A stretch of 64,000 bases of DNA from Streptomyces filamentosus. GTDB lineage: Bacteria > Actinomycetota > Actinomycetes > Streptomycetales > Streptomycetaceae. The notes beneath the pieces are model-generated. The model saw nothing but the letters and a program-made list of their open reading frames with translations, did no database searches and was not told the DNA's origin. Location: assembly GCF_014654895.1 (NCBI RefSeq), contig NZ_BNBE01000001.1, positions 1,550,001-1,614,000 of the forward strand. Direction: 5' to 3'. A program made the translations under genes and the position numbers. Positions 1 to 7,787 of this stretch are shown here, in pieces (position 1 is the first letter of the stretch; every line of letters starts with the position of its first letter).

Positions 1-507
1 GCGCTTGACGGTGAGGTCGGTGCCGAAGAGGAGGAAACCGAAGGGGGATTGGCCGAAAATCGCCTGGGAGGCGGCGAGGTCGGTCTCGATCCGCCGCAGC
101 GCCCGGACGTCGACGACCAGACAGAGCGCGGCCCGCTCGCCGGTGCCGGTCTCGCTCGGCATCACGTACAGCTCGGCGAGGCCGTGGGCCCCGCCCTGTC
201 CCGGGGAGCCGGGGGCGGCGGGGATGCGGAACGGGACGAGGCCGGTCCACTCGCGTCCGTCGAGGACCTCCTTGACCCGCCGGTGGCCGTGATCGCGCAG
301 CTCGGGGGGCATGAACGCCTCGACGGGGTCCCTCCCCCTGATGTGCCGGGCGGGGATCCCGAAGAGGTCCGCGGCGCGGTTGCTCCACTGGTCGACGCGC
401 CCGTCGGGCCCGAGGGAGAAGGAGGCGACCCGGATGTGGTCGTAGAGCGAGCCGGGCGGGCTGCTCTGCCACACGACGCCGCTCGTCGTCTCGGATATCT
501 CGCTCAC
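1..507 (-). CDS. PAS-domain signalling protein (partial, C-terminus outside window)
   Basis: This gene runs off the left edge; 169 codons are visible. It starts at a GTG at 507 with a GGAGG about 10 bases upstream. The visible part contains a PAS-like fold: residues such as VASFSLGPDGRVDQWSNRAA and DLFGIPARHIRGRDPVEAF match the core of the PAS family, in which the fold binds a small ligand or mediates partner contact. The gene follows an RsbW-like ATPase gene on the same strand after a 144-bp gap. That pairing is common for Streptomyces PAS/GAF/SpoIIE phosphatases of partner-switching systems, so a SpoIIE phosphatase domain probably lies beyond the edge. The output domain cannot be seen, so a sensor kinase remains possible. 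Confidence 0.7.
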   Translation of the reverse strand, partial: MSEISETTSGVVWQSSPPGSLYDHIRVASFSLGPDGRVDQWSNRAADLFGIPARHIRGRDPVEAFMPPELRDHGHRRVKEVLDGREWTGLVPFRIPAAPGSPGQGGAHGLAELYVMPSETGTGERAALCLVVDVRALRRIETDLAASQAIFGQSPFGFLLFGTDLTVKR

Positions 508-651
508 GCGACCGTCCCCTCCAGCTCACCGCACCGGACCGGCCATGCCCGCAGTATTCAGCACGGCGGGCCCCGGCGGCACGACGTCCACGATCACAGG
601 GTGGTCTCGGTCGGCTCGGTACCCGCTCCGGTGATCGTCGTCCCACTCTCT

Positions 652-1074
652 TTACTCACCAGGGAGAGCCAGCTCGAACCATACGGTTTTTCCCGTGCTG
701 CCCTGCCGGGTCCCCCAGCGGCGTGCGGAACAGGCCACCAGGCTCAGCCCGCGGCCGCCCTCGTCGTCGGGGCCGGCGGGCCGCTCGGTGGGGGGATCCG
801 GAAGCGGATCGGAGACCTCCACGAGGAGCGCCGAGTGCCGGGGCGGGTCGGTGGCGCCGCCCTCGGCCCGTAGGATCCGCACCCCGATGGGCCCCGAGGC
901 GTACCGCAGGGAGTTGGTGACCAGCTCGCTGACCAGCAGGACGGCCATGTCACCGACGGCCGGGTCGACCTTCCAGGAGCGGAGCGTCTCGCGGACGGCG
1001 TGCCGGGCGGTGCGCACGGCGTCGGCCTCCGCCGGGAAGTTCCACTCGGCGCGGTCGCCGTCGGTGTCGATCAC
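652..1074 (-). CDS. RsbW/SpoIIAB-like ATP-binding regulatory protein
   Basis: A 140-residue single-domain protein of the HATPase_c_2 family. The N-box region reads LLVSELVTNSLRYASGPIGV and the G1/G2 region reads PDDEGGRGLSLVACSARRWG, both typical of Streptomyces anti-sigma-factor or anti-anti-sigma kinase-like proteins. It starts at GTG 1074 with a GGGGAAG about 9 bases upstream, and the size matches the family. Such proteins bind ATP in the cytoplasm and either phosphorylate or sequester a partner; the true partner is not encoded nearby. The neighbouring PAS-domain gene on the same strand is the likely functional companion. Family assignment is firm, the specific target is unknown. Confidence 0.85.
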   Translation of the reverse strand: MIDTDGDRAEWNFPAEADAVRTARHAVRETLRSWKVDPAVGDMAVLLVSELVTNSLRYASGPIGVRILRAEGGATDPPRHSALLVEVSDPLPDPPTERPAGPDDEGGRGLSLVACSARRWGTRQGSTGKTVWFELALPGE

Positions 1075-1218
1075 GCGCGATCACTTCCCCAACCGTGGCT
1101 CAGCAGGAAGAGGATTGCCCTCTCCCGAGGGACCAAAGGGGACATACCCGTAATTCGGTACGAAATATCCCTCCAGGGGGGCGGTGCGGGCGCACGGTGG
1201 CACGGACGGCGTAGGAAG

Positions 1219-1713
1219 TCAGCCGAGCGCTCCGCCGAAGGGCGCACCGAAGAGCCTGCGCGCCGCCTCCGCGACCGCGGGGCGGTCCTGGTCGAGCCAG
1301 TCCACGGCGTCCAGTTCGCCGGGGGCGAGCCAGCGCAGCTCGTCGTGGTCCTCCAGCGGGAGGGGGTCGCCGGAGAGCAGCCGGGCGCTCCACACCCGCA
1401 GGACGTAACCGGGCTTGAGGGGCCATTCGCCGGGGATCCGCTCGCCGGGCTCGGCCTCGACGCCGAGCTCCTCGCGCAGTTCGCGGACGAGGGCGTCCTC
1501 GGGGCGCTCGCCGGGCTCGACCTTGCCGCCGGGGAGCTCCCAGCGGCCGGCGAGGTCGGCGGGGGCGCTGCGGCGGGCCGCGAGCAGCCGGCCCCGGTCG
1601 AGGAGGGCGGCCGCGACGACGACCACGGCACCGGTCCCGTGGTCGGGTCCGGTGCCGTGGCCGGGTCCGGCGCCGTGGTGGGCGGTGCCGTGAGGGGTGG
1701 TGCTGTCGGTCAT
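1219..1713 (-). CDS. Nudix (MutT-family) hydrolase
   Basis: A 164-residue protein with a complete Nudix box, GGKVEPGERPEDAL followed by VRELREELGV, fitting Gx5Ex7REUxEExGU. The family hydrolyses nucleoside diphosphates linked to another moiety; the short MutT-like form and the flanking WELPGG suggest a nucleotide-pool enzyme such as an oxidised-purine or dCTP pyrophosphatase, but substrate is inference. The first 28 residues are Gly/His/Thr-rich (repeats of HGTG and HGAG) and probably disordered. No Shine-Dalgarno sequence precedes the ATG at 1713; instead a TACCCT hexamer lies 7 bases before it, which suggests a leaderless transcript. Confidence 0.85.
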   Translation of the reverse strand: MTDSTTPHGTAHHGAGPGHGTGPDHGTGAVVVVAAALLDRGRLLAARRSAPADLAGRWELPGGKVEPGERPEDALVRELREELGVEAEPGERIPGEWPLKPGYVLRVWSARLLSGDPLPLEDHDELRWLAPGELDAVDWLDQDRPAVAEAARRLFGAPFGGALG

Positions 1714-1765
1714 GCCCGCGAGGGTAGCCGGGGTCGGTCGGGCCCCGGTCCCGCCGCGGCCCCCG

Positions 1766-1942
1766 TCAGGGGGTGGTCGCGACGCGCTCGACCCAGTAGA
1801 GCTGCTTGTGGCCGCGGGCGTCGAGCGTGTCCGCGATCCGCTGCGCCTCGGCCTGGGTCGCGTACCGGCCCACCCGGTAGCGGTTGCCGTTGTCGTCCTG
1901 CCGTATCACGAGCCACGGTTGGACGGCGCCGCTGTCGGTCAT
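1766..1942 (-). CDS. small SPOR-like domain protein
   Basis: A 58-residue protein starting at ATG 1942, with GGAG 8 bases upstream. The sequence contains WLVIRQDDNGNRYRVGRYAT followed by QAEAQRIADTL, a compact beta-alpha-beta pattern like SPOR-repeat small proteins annotated in many streptomycetes. SPOR domains bind denuded peptidoglycan glycan strands, but this protein has no signal peptide or membrane segment, so its role is uncertain. It stands alone between the permease and the Nudix gene, transcribed in the same direction as both. Confidence 0.7.
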   Translation of the reverse strand: MTDSGAVQPWLVIRQDDNGNRYRVGRYATQAEAQRIADTLDARGHKQLYWVERVATTP

Positions 1943-2097
1943 CAGGCTTCTCCTTCCGCCGGGCCGGGCCTCACCTGAGATCTCCGGGAAACCGCAATCC
2001 GCATATGCCCGAGCCTACGCCTGACCTTCACACAGCGGATACGGGTTTTCACCAACAGATACGGATCGGCCGGGAACCGACGGAAGGAGGCCGAAGG

Positions 2098-3873
2098 TCA
2101 CATGCCGGGCACCGCCCCGGGGACGGTCGGCACCGGCAGGAGGACGGGTCCGGCCGCGCGGGCGGGGTCCTTGCGGCAGGCGTCGCCGCAGTCGGCGTCG
2201 AGCGAGCAGCACAGCGAGCAGACGGGGCCGGAGCGGACGGGGCAGTCGGCGATGTCGGGGAGTTCGTAGGCCGTCTCGCACTCGGCGCAGGTGTGGGTGG
2301 CCCGCTCGTCGGCGGGCGCGGCGCCGGGACCGTTCACGGTGTTGGGGCGGGCGAGGTAGTAGCGGCCCTTCGTGGCCCAGGCGATCAGCGGGCACAGCAC
2401 CAGGGCGAGTCCGGCGGCGATGAAGGTGGAGAACGCCTCGGCGTAGGCGCCGAAGAGGCCGAAGAAGGCGAGGATCGAGACGGTGGAGGCGACGACCATG
2501 GCGCCGAAGCCGGCCGGGTTCACCGCGTACAGGTAGGCCCGCTTGAACTCGATGTACGGCGGGGACCAGCCGGCCCGCTTGTTGATGACGAGGTCGGCGG
2601 CGACGGCGGTGATCCAGGCGATGCCGACGTTGGAGTAGAAGCCGAGCAGCTTGCCCAGCGCGGCGAACATGTTCATCTCCATCAGCGTCAGCGCGATGGC
2701 GAGGTTGAGGAAGATGTACCAGACCCGGCCGGGGTGCCGGTGGGTCATGCGGGAGAAGAAGTTCGACCAGGACAGCGAGCCGCTGTAGGCGTTGGTGACG
2801 TTGATCTTGATCTGGGAGACGATCACGAAGAGGGCGGCGGCGGGCAGCGCGAGGCCGCCGAGCCAGGGCTTCAGCGCCTCGATCTGTGGGGCGATCGGCT
2901 CCAGGGCGTGGGTCTTGCCGACCGCCTCCAGGGCGACGAAGGCGAGGAAGGCGCCGCCGAGCTGCTTGGCCGCGCCGATGATCACCCAGCCGGGGCCCGC
3001 GGCGAGCACGGCCAGGTTCCAGCGGCGCCGGTTCGCCTCGGTCTTCGCCGGCATGAAGCGCAGGTAGTCGGCCTGCTCGCCGATCTGGGCGATGAGGGAG
3101 AGCGCCACGCCGGTGCCGAGCCCGAAGCCGATCCAGTCGAAGCCGGAGCCGGCGCCCTCGGTGCCGCCGAAGGAGGCGAAGGCGCCCCAGGCGTCCGGCG
3201 CCTCGAAGGCGAGGACCAGGAACGGCAGGACCACGCCGACGATCCATACGGGCTGGGTCCACGCCTGCACCTTGGCGAGCGCGCCCATCCCGCGGAAGAC
3301 GATCGGGATGACGATGAGGGTGGTGACGAGGTAGCCGAGCTCGACCGGGAGGCCGACGGCCTGGTGCATGGCCTGGGCCATGATCGAGCCTTCGAGCGCG
3401 AAGAAGATGAAGGTGAAGGAGGCGTAGATGAGCGAGGTGAGGGTGGAGCCGAAGTAGCCGAAGCCGGCGCCCCGGGTGATGAGGTCCATGTCCAGGCCGT
3501 ACTTCGCGCAGGCGCGGGCGATGGGGATGCCGGTGAGGAAGATGATCGTGGCGGCGGTGAGGATCGAGGCGAATCCGCTGGTGAAGCCGTAGGCGAAGAC
3601 GATCGAGGCGCCGATGGCGAAGTCGGCGAGGTAGGCGATGCCGCCGAGGGCGGTGCCCGCGACGGTGCCGGGCGACCAGCGCCGGAAGGAGTGCGGGGCG
3701 TAGCGCAGCGAGTAGTCCTCGCGGCTCTCGTCCGCGGCGAGCTTCGCGTAGCTGCGGCGGGGGCGGCCGGCGGGCGGCGCGCCCCCCGCCGACGGGTCCC
3801 GGTCCGGCGGGTCCTGGGCCGGCGGCCTCGGGACCTCGGGGTCCGAGGTGGGGGTGGTGACGGTCTCCGCCAT
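2098..3873 (-). CDS. NCS1-family purine/cytosine permease with Cys-rich C-terminal tail
   Basis: A 591-residue membrane protein starting at ATG 3873. The N-terminal 50 residues are Pro-rich and cytoplasmic. About twelve hydrophobic segments follow, with NCS1 features such as SPGTVAGTALGGIAYLADFA early and a conserved YIEFKRAYLYAVNPAGFGAM stretch. NCS1 carriers import nucleobases, hydantoins or allantoin by cation symport; substrate cannot be read from sequence. The last 75 residues carry a cluster of nine cysteines (HTCAECETAYELPDIADCPV, then PVCSLCCSLDADCGDACRKD). This motif is one I associate with NCS1-like sensor histidine kinases, where it links transporter and kinase; here no kinase follows. 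The gene is followed by the SPOR-like gene and preceded by the convergently irrelevant GntR gene on the same strand. Confidence 0.85.
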   Translation of the reverse strand: MAETVTTPTSDPEVPRPPAQDPPDRDPSAGGAPPAGRPRRSYAKLAADESREDYSLRYAPHSFRRWSPGTVAGTALGGIAYLADFAIGASIVFAYGFTSGFASILTAATIIFLTGIPIARACAKYGLDMDLITRGAGFGYFGSTLTSLIYASFTFIFFALEGSIMAQAMHQAVGLPVELGYLVTTLIVIPIVFRGMGALAKVQAWTQPVWIVGVVLPFLVLAFEAPDAWGAFASFGGTEGAGSGFDWIGFGLGTGVALSLIAQIGEQADYLRFMPAKTEANRRRWNLAVLAAGPGWVIIGAAKQLGGAFLAFVALEAVGKTHALEPIAPQIEALKPWLGGLALPAAALFVIVSQIKINVTNAYSGSLSWSNFFSRMTHRHPGRVWYIFLNLAIALTLMEMNMFAALGKLLGFYSNVGIAWITAVAADLVINKRAGWSPPYIEFKRAYLYAVNPAGFGAMVVASTVSILAFFGLFGAYAEAFSTFIAAGLALVLCPLIAWATKGRYYLARPNTVNGPGAAPADERATHTCAECETAYELPDIADCPVRSGPVCSLCCSLDADCGDACRKDPARAAGPVLLPVPTVPGAVPGM

Positions 3874-3954
3874 GGGGGCTCCTGTCGTCCGGCCTGGTCG
3901 CGGGTACGGGGCAGGAAGGTAGGAGCCGCTCGTGACGGGGCTTCGCCGTCCGGC

Positions 3955-4001
3955 GTTGCCGGGCGGTAACACCGCCTGACGCCCCGTTAACTCCTGGTCA
4001 C
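3955..4001 (-). promoter_or_regulatory. possible GlnR-type half-site pairs upstream of the NCS1 permease
   Basis: Read on the minus strand, the permease upstream region has GTGAC-n6-TTAAC (4001 to 3986) and then GTTAC-n6-GCAAC (3970 to 3955). Both resemble the GTnAC-n6-GaAAC unit bound by the actinobacterial nitrogen regulator GlnR. Matches are imperfect (8 of 10 and 9 of 10 positions) and the 15-base gap between units is not the classic 6. A 6-bp-stem hairpin (3962-3976) overlaps. Nitrogen control of a nucleobase permease would make sense, but this is weak evidence. Confidence 0.25.
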
Positions 4002-4024
4002 GGGTGCCGGACGGCCCTCTCCGG

Positions 4025-4777
4025 TCAGCGGACCGGGAGGTGGTACGAGAGGCGGTAGCGGTCGGCGGGGACGACGATGTCGGCGGTCTCCACGGCCAGG
4101 CCCGAGGCGTAGAAGGTGCGCTCGACGGCCATGACCACGTGGCCGGGCACGCCGCCGAGGACGAGCAGTTCCTCCGCGAGGCCGGGGCGGGCGCCGACCT
4201 CCTCCACCACGTTGTCCACGACGACGTCGATGGCGGCCATCCGCTCGACCACGCCGCAGCCGCCGAGCGGGCCCTCCTCGGGCAGCATCACGGGGGTGCG
4301 GCCGGTGACGGCGAGCGGCTCCCAGGAGGTGGCGACCATCATGGCCTCGCCGCCGTCCCGGTAGACGTACCGGGTGCGCATCACGCGGTCGCCGGGCTCG
4401 ATGCCCAGCCGGGCGGCGATCTCCTCGCCCGCCTCCTCCTGCTCGCTGTGCGCGTCCCAGGTGCCGCGCGCGCCCTCGGCGGCCTGTTCCTGGCGGAAGG
4501 GGGTGGCGCCGGAGACCGGGCGGTAGCCGGAGCGGGCGACGCGGCGGGGCACCGGCCGCTCCCGCACGTACGTGCCCGAGCCCGAGCGGCCCTCGACGAG
4601 CCCCTCGGCCATGAGCACCTTGCGGGCCTCCAGGGCGACGGTGTCCGAGACGCCGTATTCCTCGCGGATGCGTGCCTGCGAGGGGAGACGGGTATGCGGA
4701 GGGAGCGAGCCGTTCGCGATCTTCTCCCGCAGATCGCTCGCCACACGCAGATAGGCGGGCTGCTCACCGAACGTCAC
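4025..4777 (-). CDS. GntR-family regulator, HutC/UTRA subfamily
   Basis: A 250-residue transcription factor. Residues about 8-75 form the GntR winged helix (YLRVASDLREKIANGSLPPH, then LPSQARIREEYGVSDTVALE). Residues about 105-240 form a UTRA effector domain that binds a small ligand. The ATG at 4777 has only a weak upstream GGGGAG. The gene is divergent from the chitinase gene across about 200 bp. It is not DasR itself: the recognition helix and N-terminus do not match my memory of that protein. It might act on its own promoter, the chitinase, or the permease downstream. Ligand unknown. Confidence 0.88.
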   Translation of the reverse strand: MTFGEQPAYLRVASDLREKIANGSLPPHTRLPSQARIREEYGVSDTVALEARKVLMAEGLVEGRSGSGTYVRERPVPRRVARSGYRPVSGATPFRQEQAAEGARGTWDAHSEQEEAGEEIAARLGIEPGDRVMRTRYVYRDGGEAMMVATSWEPLAVTGRTPVMLPEEGPLGGCGVVERMAAIDVVVDNVVEEVGARPGLAEELLVLGGVPGHVVMAVERTFYASGLAVETADIVVPADRYRLSYHLPVR

Positions 4778-4894
4778 TGGACACTCCCCTCAGGTTGACG
4801 GACAGCTACAGCGTGACAACCGATTGTCGCCATCCGCAAGCATGGGCCAGAGTTTCACCCGAAGTGATGAAGACAGCCGGCATCGCACGACCCC

Positions 4895-4924
4895 TTGACC
4901 CGCATTGGTCTGGACCAATACCTT
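4895..4924 (+). promoter_or_regulatory. chitinase promoter containing a DasR-type operator (dre)
   Basis: A TTGACC -35 box (4895-4900) is followed by the operator ATTGGTCTGGACCAAT (4904-4919) and a TACCTT -10 box (4919-4924), 18 bp apart. The operator has perfect 7-bp arms ATTGGTC/GACCAAT and agrees with the DasR-responsive consensus ACTGGTCTAGACCACT known from Streptomyces chitinase and N-acetylglucosamine genes. Its place between -35 and -10 fits repression relieved by amino-sugar phosphates. Confidence 0.85.
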
Positions 4925-4979
4925 CCTGCCTGCGCACCGCCCTCGCACGCTCCATCCCGCCTCGCACAGGAACGAGCCC

Positions 4980-6326
4980 ATGCGTCCCAGAGCCCTGACC
5001 AAGCCGGTCCTCGTCACCGCCGCCGCGGCCGCCCTCGGCCTCCTCGCCACCCTGGCCCCGGCCGCCGACGCCCATCCGCGCCCCGACCACCGTCCGCCCG
5101 CCGCCGGGCACGCCCTCAAGCGGGTCGGCTACTTCACCCAATGGGGCATCTACGGAAGGAACTTCCAGGTCAAGGACCTGGAGACGAGCGGCACCGCGGC
5201 CAAGCTCAGCCACATCAACTACGCCTTCGGCATCGTCGACAAGGCCGGCAAGTGCGTCATCGGCCCCGTCCCGGGCTCCGACCCCTGGGCCGACTACGTC
5301 CGCCCGGTCGACGCGGCGAACTCCGTGGACGGCACCGCCGACACCGCCGAACAGCCGCTGGCCGGCAACTTCAACCAGCTGCGCGAGCTGAAGGCGAAGC
5401 ACCCGGACCTCAAGGTCATGATCTCGCTGGGCGGCTGGAGCGGTTCGGCGTACTTCTCCGACGCCGTGCGCACCCCCGCCTCCCGCAAGGCCCTGGTCTC
5501 CTCCTGCATCGACCTCTACGTCAAGGGCAACCTGCCCCAGGACGGCGCCCGGGGCGGCGCCGGCGCGGCCGCCGGGCTCTTCGACGGCATCGACCTCGAC
5601 TGGGAGTGGCCCGGCTCCGAGGGCAACGAGGGCAACGTCATCCGGCCCGAGGACAAGGTCAACTTCACCGCGCTGGTACGGGAGTTCCGCACCCAGCTCG
5701 ACGCGTACGGCCGCTCGCTGCCGAAGCGGAAGCACTACGAGCTGAGCGCGTACGTGCCCACCGCCCCCGCCAAGATCGACGCGGGCTTCGAAGTCGCCAA
5801 GATCATGCGGGACTTCGACTTCGTGAACCTCCAGGGCTACGACTTCCACGTCTCCGGCGAGAAGACCACCGCCCAGCAGTCCGCGCTCTTCGCCAAGAAC
5901 GACTGGAGCGTCGAGGGGACCGTCAGGTCCTGGCTGCGGCGCGGCGCCCCGGCCCACAAGCTCGTGGTCGGCATGCCGTTCTACGGCCAGGGCTGGACCG
6001 GCGTGACCGGCGGCGGCGACGGCCTCGGCCGGCCCGCCGCGGGCCCCGCCCCCGCGACCTGGGCGCCCGGCTCCGAGGACTACAAGAACCTCAAGAAGCT
6101 CGCGGAGTCGGGGACGTACACGCTCCACCGCGGGCCGCGGAACGGCCACGCCTGGCTCTTCGACGGCACCACCCTGTGGACCTACGACGACCCGACCGTG
6201 CTGAGCACCAAGGCGAACTGGGTCCGCACCCACGGCCTCGCCGGCGCGATGGTCTGGTCGCTGGACGGCGACACCGCCGACGGCGAGCTGATCGGCGCCA
6301 TCGACCGCGGCCTCACCCGCCGCTGA
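4980..6326 (+). CDS. secreted GH18 chitinase
   Basis: A 448-residue glycoside hydrolase family 18 enzyme that cleaves beta-1,4-linked N-acetylglucosamine polymers outside the cell. The signal peptide covers roughly residues 1-31 (MRPRALTKPVLVTAAAAALG, then cleavage near PAADA). The TIM barrel starts at RVGYFTQWGIYGRNFQVKDL. The SLGGWSGS motif lies near residue 150 and the catalytic motif DGIDLDWEWPGSEG lies near residues 201-214, the Glu being the acid/base. There is no carbohydrate-binding or FnIII module, so it is a catalytic-domain-only form. The start at 4980 was chosen because it gives the signal peptide and has AGGAACG upstream; an upstream ATG at 4905 would lie inside the operator. DasR control is likely. 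Confidence 0.95.
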   Translation: MRPRALTKPVLVTAAAAALGLLATLAPAADAHPRPDHRPPAAGHALKRVGYFTQWGIYGRNFQVKDLETSGTAAKLSHINYAFGIVDKAGKCVIGPVPGSDPWADYVRPVDAANSVDGTADTAEQPLAGNFNQLRELKAKHPDLKVMISLGGWSGSAYFSDAVRTPASRKALVSSCIDLYVKGNLPQDGARGGAGAAAGLFDGIDLDWEWPGSEGNEGNVIRPEDKVNFTALVREFRTQLDAYGRSLPKRKHYELSAYVPTAPAKIDAGFEVAKIMRDFDFVNLQGYDFHVSGEKTTAQQSALFAKNDWSVEGTVRSWLRRGAPAHKLVVGMPFYGQGWTGVTGGGDGLGRPAAGPAPATWAPGSEDYKNLKKLAESGTYTLHRGPRNGHAWLFDGTTLWTYDDPTVLSTKANWVRTHGLAGAMVWSLDGDTADGELIGAIDRGLTRR

Positions 6327-6335
6327 CCCCCCGCT

Positions 6336-6368
6336 CCCCGGGAGCCGCCCCGCCGGGCGCTCCCGGGG
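6336..6368 (+). terminator. hairpin downstream of chitinase gene (1 of 3)
   Basis: CCCCGGGAGC (6336-6345) pairs with GCTCCCGGGG (6359-6368), a 10-bp stem and 13-base loop starting 10 bases after the stop codon. There is no T tract, as is usual for Streptomyces terminators. Confidence 0.65.
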
Positions 6369-6402
6369 CCGCGGACCGGACGCCGCCCCACGGCGCGCCG
6401 CG

Positions 6403-6441
6403 GGCGGGAACGGCGGCTGGTCACGGGCCGCCGTTCCCGCC
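6403..6441. terminator. 15-bp stem hairpin (2 of 3)
   Basis: GGCGGGAACGGCGGC (6403-6417) pairs perfectly with its complement at 6427-6441 across a 9-base loop. It lies between two convergent genes and may stop transcription from either side. Confidence 0.65.
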
Positions 6442-6460
6442 GGGTGCCGGTCCGCACCCC

Positions 6461-6497
6461 ACGGGGCCGGGTCTCTCGCGCGGAGACCCGGCCCCGT
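6461..6497. terminator. 15-bp stem bidirectional terminator (3 of 3)
   Basis: ACGGGGCCGGGTCTC (6461-6475) pairs perfectly with 6483-6497 across a 7-base loop. It lies 27 bases beyond the stop of the convergent minus-strand gene, so it most likely ends that transcript. Confidence 0.75.
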
Positions 6498-6524
6498 TCC
6501 CGTGTCCCTCGCCGGGCGGCCCGG

Positions 6525-7706
6525 TCAGGCCGCGCCGTGCTCGCCCTCGGGCACCGGGGGCTTGCTGGTGAGGCCCAGGGCGCCGCGGACGCCGGCGCCC
6601 TCGTCCAGGAGCTCCCAGGCGGGGTCGTACTCGGCCCAGAAGGCGTCCGCGTCGGAGGCGGCGGCCAGCTTCGCCCACTGCTTCGACGCCACGTCGAGGG
6701 AGGCCGCGTACGCCTCCACCTGCTTGCGGGCGGACGCCTCCCAGGTCCGGGCGCGCAGCCCGGTGCGCGCCGCGTCGATCGCGGTGCGCACGTCGGCGGC
6801 CCAGGCGCGGTTGTCCTCCAGGGCGTCCTCCGGGTCGTCCTCCGGCTCCTCGTGGGCGGCGTCCTCGATGGGGTTCACCAGGGTGAGGAAGGCCAGCTGG
6901 CCGGGGGTGAGGGTGGTCCGGTCGGAGCGCAGCGAACCCTCGGTGGGGTCCTCGCCGCCGAGGGCGCAGACGATGTGGTGGTCGCCCCCGCGCCACGACT
7001 GGCGGTCCGGGAAGTAGTACAGGCTCCAGGAGCCGGACCCCAGCGACCAGGTGTCCAGCGCGTAGGAGGTCGCCATGGTGTCGCAGCGGTCCTCGCCGAG
7101 CCGCTTGAGCTCCTCCTCGCCGGGCCAGCGGTCGAAGCCGGTGACCTCGAAGCGGCCGGTGACCTCGCCGTCGTGGGACTTCTCGCAGTCGACGACCCGC
7201 ACGCCGGTGGTGTAACCGCCCTCCTCGGTGTCGTCGAGGAAGCACTCGCCGGTCCGCAGCTCCATCGGCGGCCGCGCGGAGGCGGCTTCCCGCATGCCGT
7301 CCCTGAACCCCCGCACCGCTTCCTGGAACTGACCGGTGATCAGTCCTGTGAGGACCAGCAGCGTGCTGACCGAGGAGAGCACGATGCCGGCGATCGCGAG
7401 CCCCTTGCCGCCCTGCTGCCGCTTCTTGATCTGCGGCAGCGCGAAGAGCCCCAGGACCAGCCCCAGCGGCGGCAGGCAGCAGACGATGCCGCTGACGAGG
7501 GACCCGATGGCGAGCCCGTTGGTCCCGGGCCGCGGCGCCCCGTAGGGCCCGTAGGGCCCCGGCACCCCCGCGTAGGGCATCCCCGGCGAGGTGTACGGAC
7601 CCGGGGCCGCGTACGGACCGGAGGACGGGTGCGCGGCGGGCCCGGCCGGCGGGGACGGGGGCTGCGGGGTCGGCTGGGACGGCCCGGACGAGGGCGTCGG
7701 CTCCAC
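6525..7706 (-). CDS. DUF4190 / septum-formation-like membrane protein
   Basis: A 393-residue protein. Residues 1-60 are rich in Pro, Gly, Tyr and Ser (PYGPYGAPRPG type) and cytoplasmic. Two membrane helices follow near residues 65-88 and 100-123, with the DUF4190 pattern LAIGSLVSGIVCCLPPLGLV. The extracellular part begins near residue 150 with the GECFLDD and VDCEKSHDGEVTGRFEV motifs of the 'septum formation' family, which repeats ECF and CxxPHD-like pairs. The family is abundant in actinobacteria; despite its name the function is unproven. The ATG at 7706 has no clear Shine-Dalgarno sequence. It is divergent from the serpin gene across 81 bp. Confidence 0.8.
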   Translation of the reverse strand: MEPTPSSGPSQPTPQPPSPPAGPAAHPSSGPYAAPGPYTSPGMPYAGVPGPYGPYGAPRPGTNGLAIGSLVSGIVCCLPPLGLVLGLFALPQIKKRQQGGKGLAIAGIVLSSVSTLLVLTGLITGQFQEAVRGFRDGMREAASARPPMELRTGECFLDDTEEGGYTTGVRVVDCEKSHDGEVTGRFEVTGFDRWPGEEELKRLGEDRCDTMATSYALDTWSLGSGSWSLYYFPDRQSWRGGDHHIVCALGGEDPTEGSLRSDRTTLTPGQLAFLTLVNPIEDAAHEEPEDDPEDALEDNRAWAADVRTAIDAARTGLRARTWEASARKQVEAYAASLDVASKQWAKLAAASDADAFWAEYDPAWELLDEGAGVRGALGLTSKPPVPEGEHGAA

Positions 7707-7787
7707 GGGTACGGTGCTCCTGTCGGGGCAGGGGGACGAACAGACGATCGGGCGCGCATCGTACGCGGTCCGGTGAAGGGGGCGGTC

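Noticed and set aside
1000..3969. A 989-codon open frame on the plus strand opposite the permease, SPOR and Nudix genes
   Set aside because: Its translation is Gly/Ala/Arg/Glu/Val-rich without any family signature, and the minus-strand genes show clear domains. It is a shadow caused by high GC content.
4025..4777. Identification of the GntR gene as dasR
   Set aside because: The protein's N-terminus and recognition helix differ from DasR as I remember it, and dasR normally sits elsewhere. Only the GntR/UTRA class is claimed.
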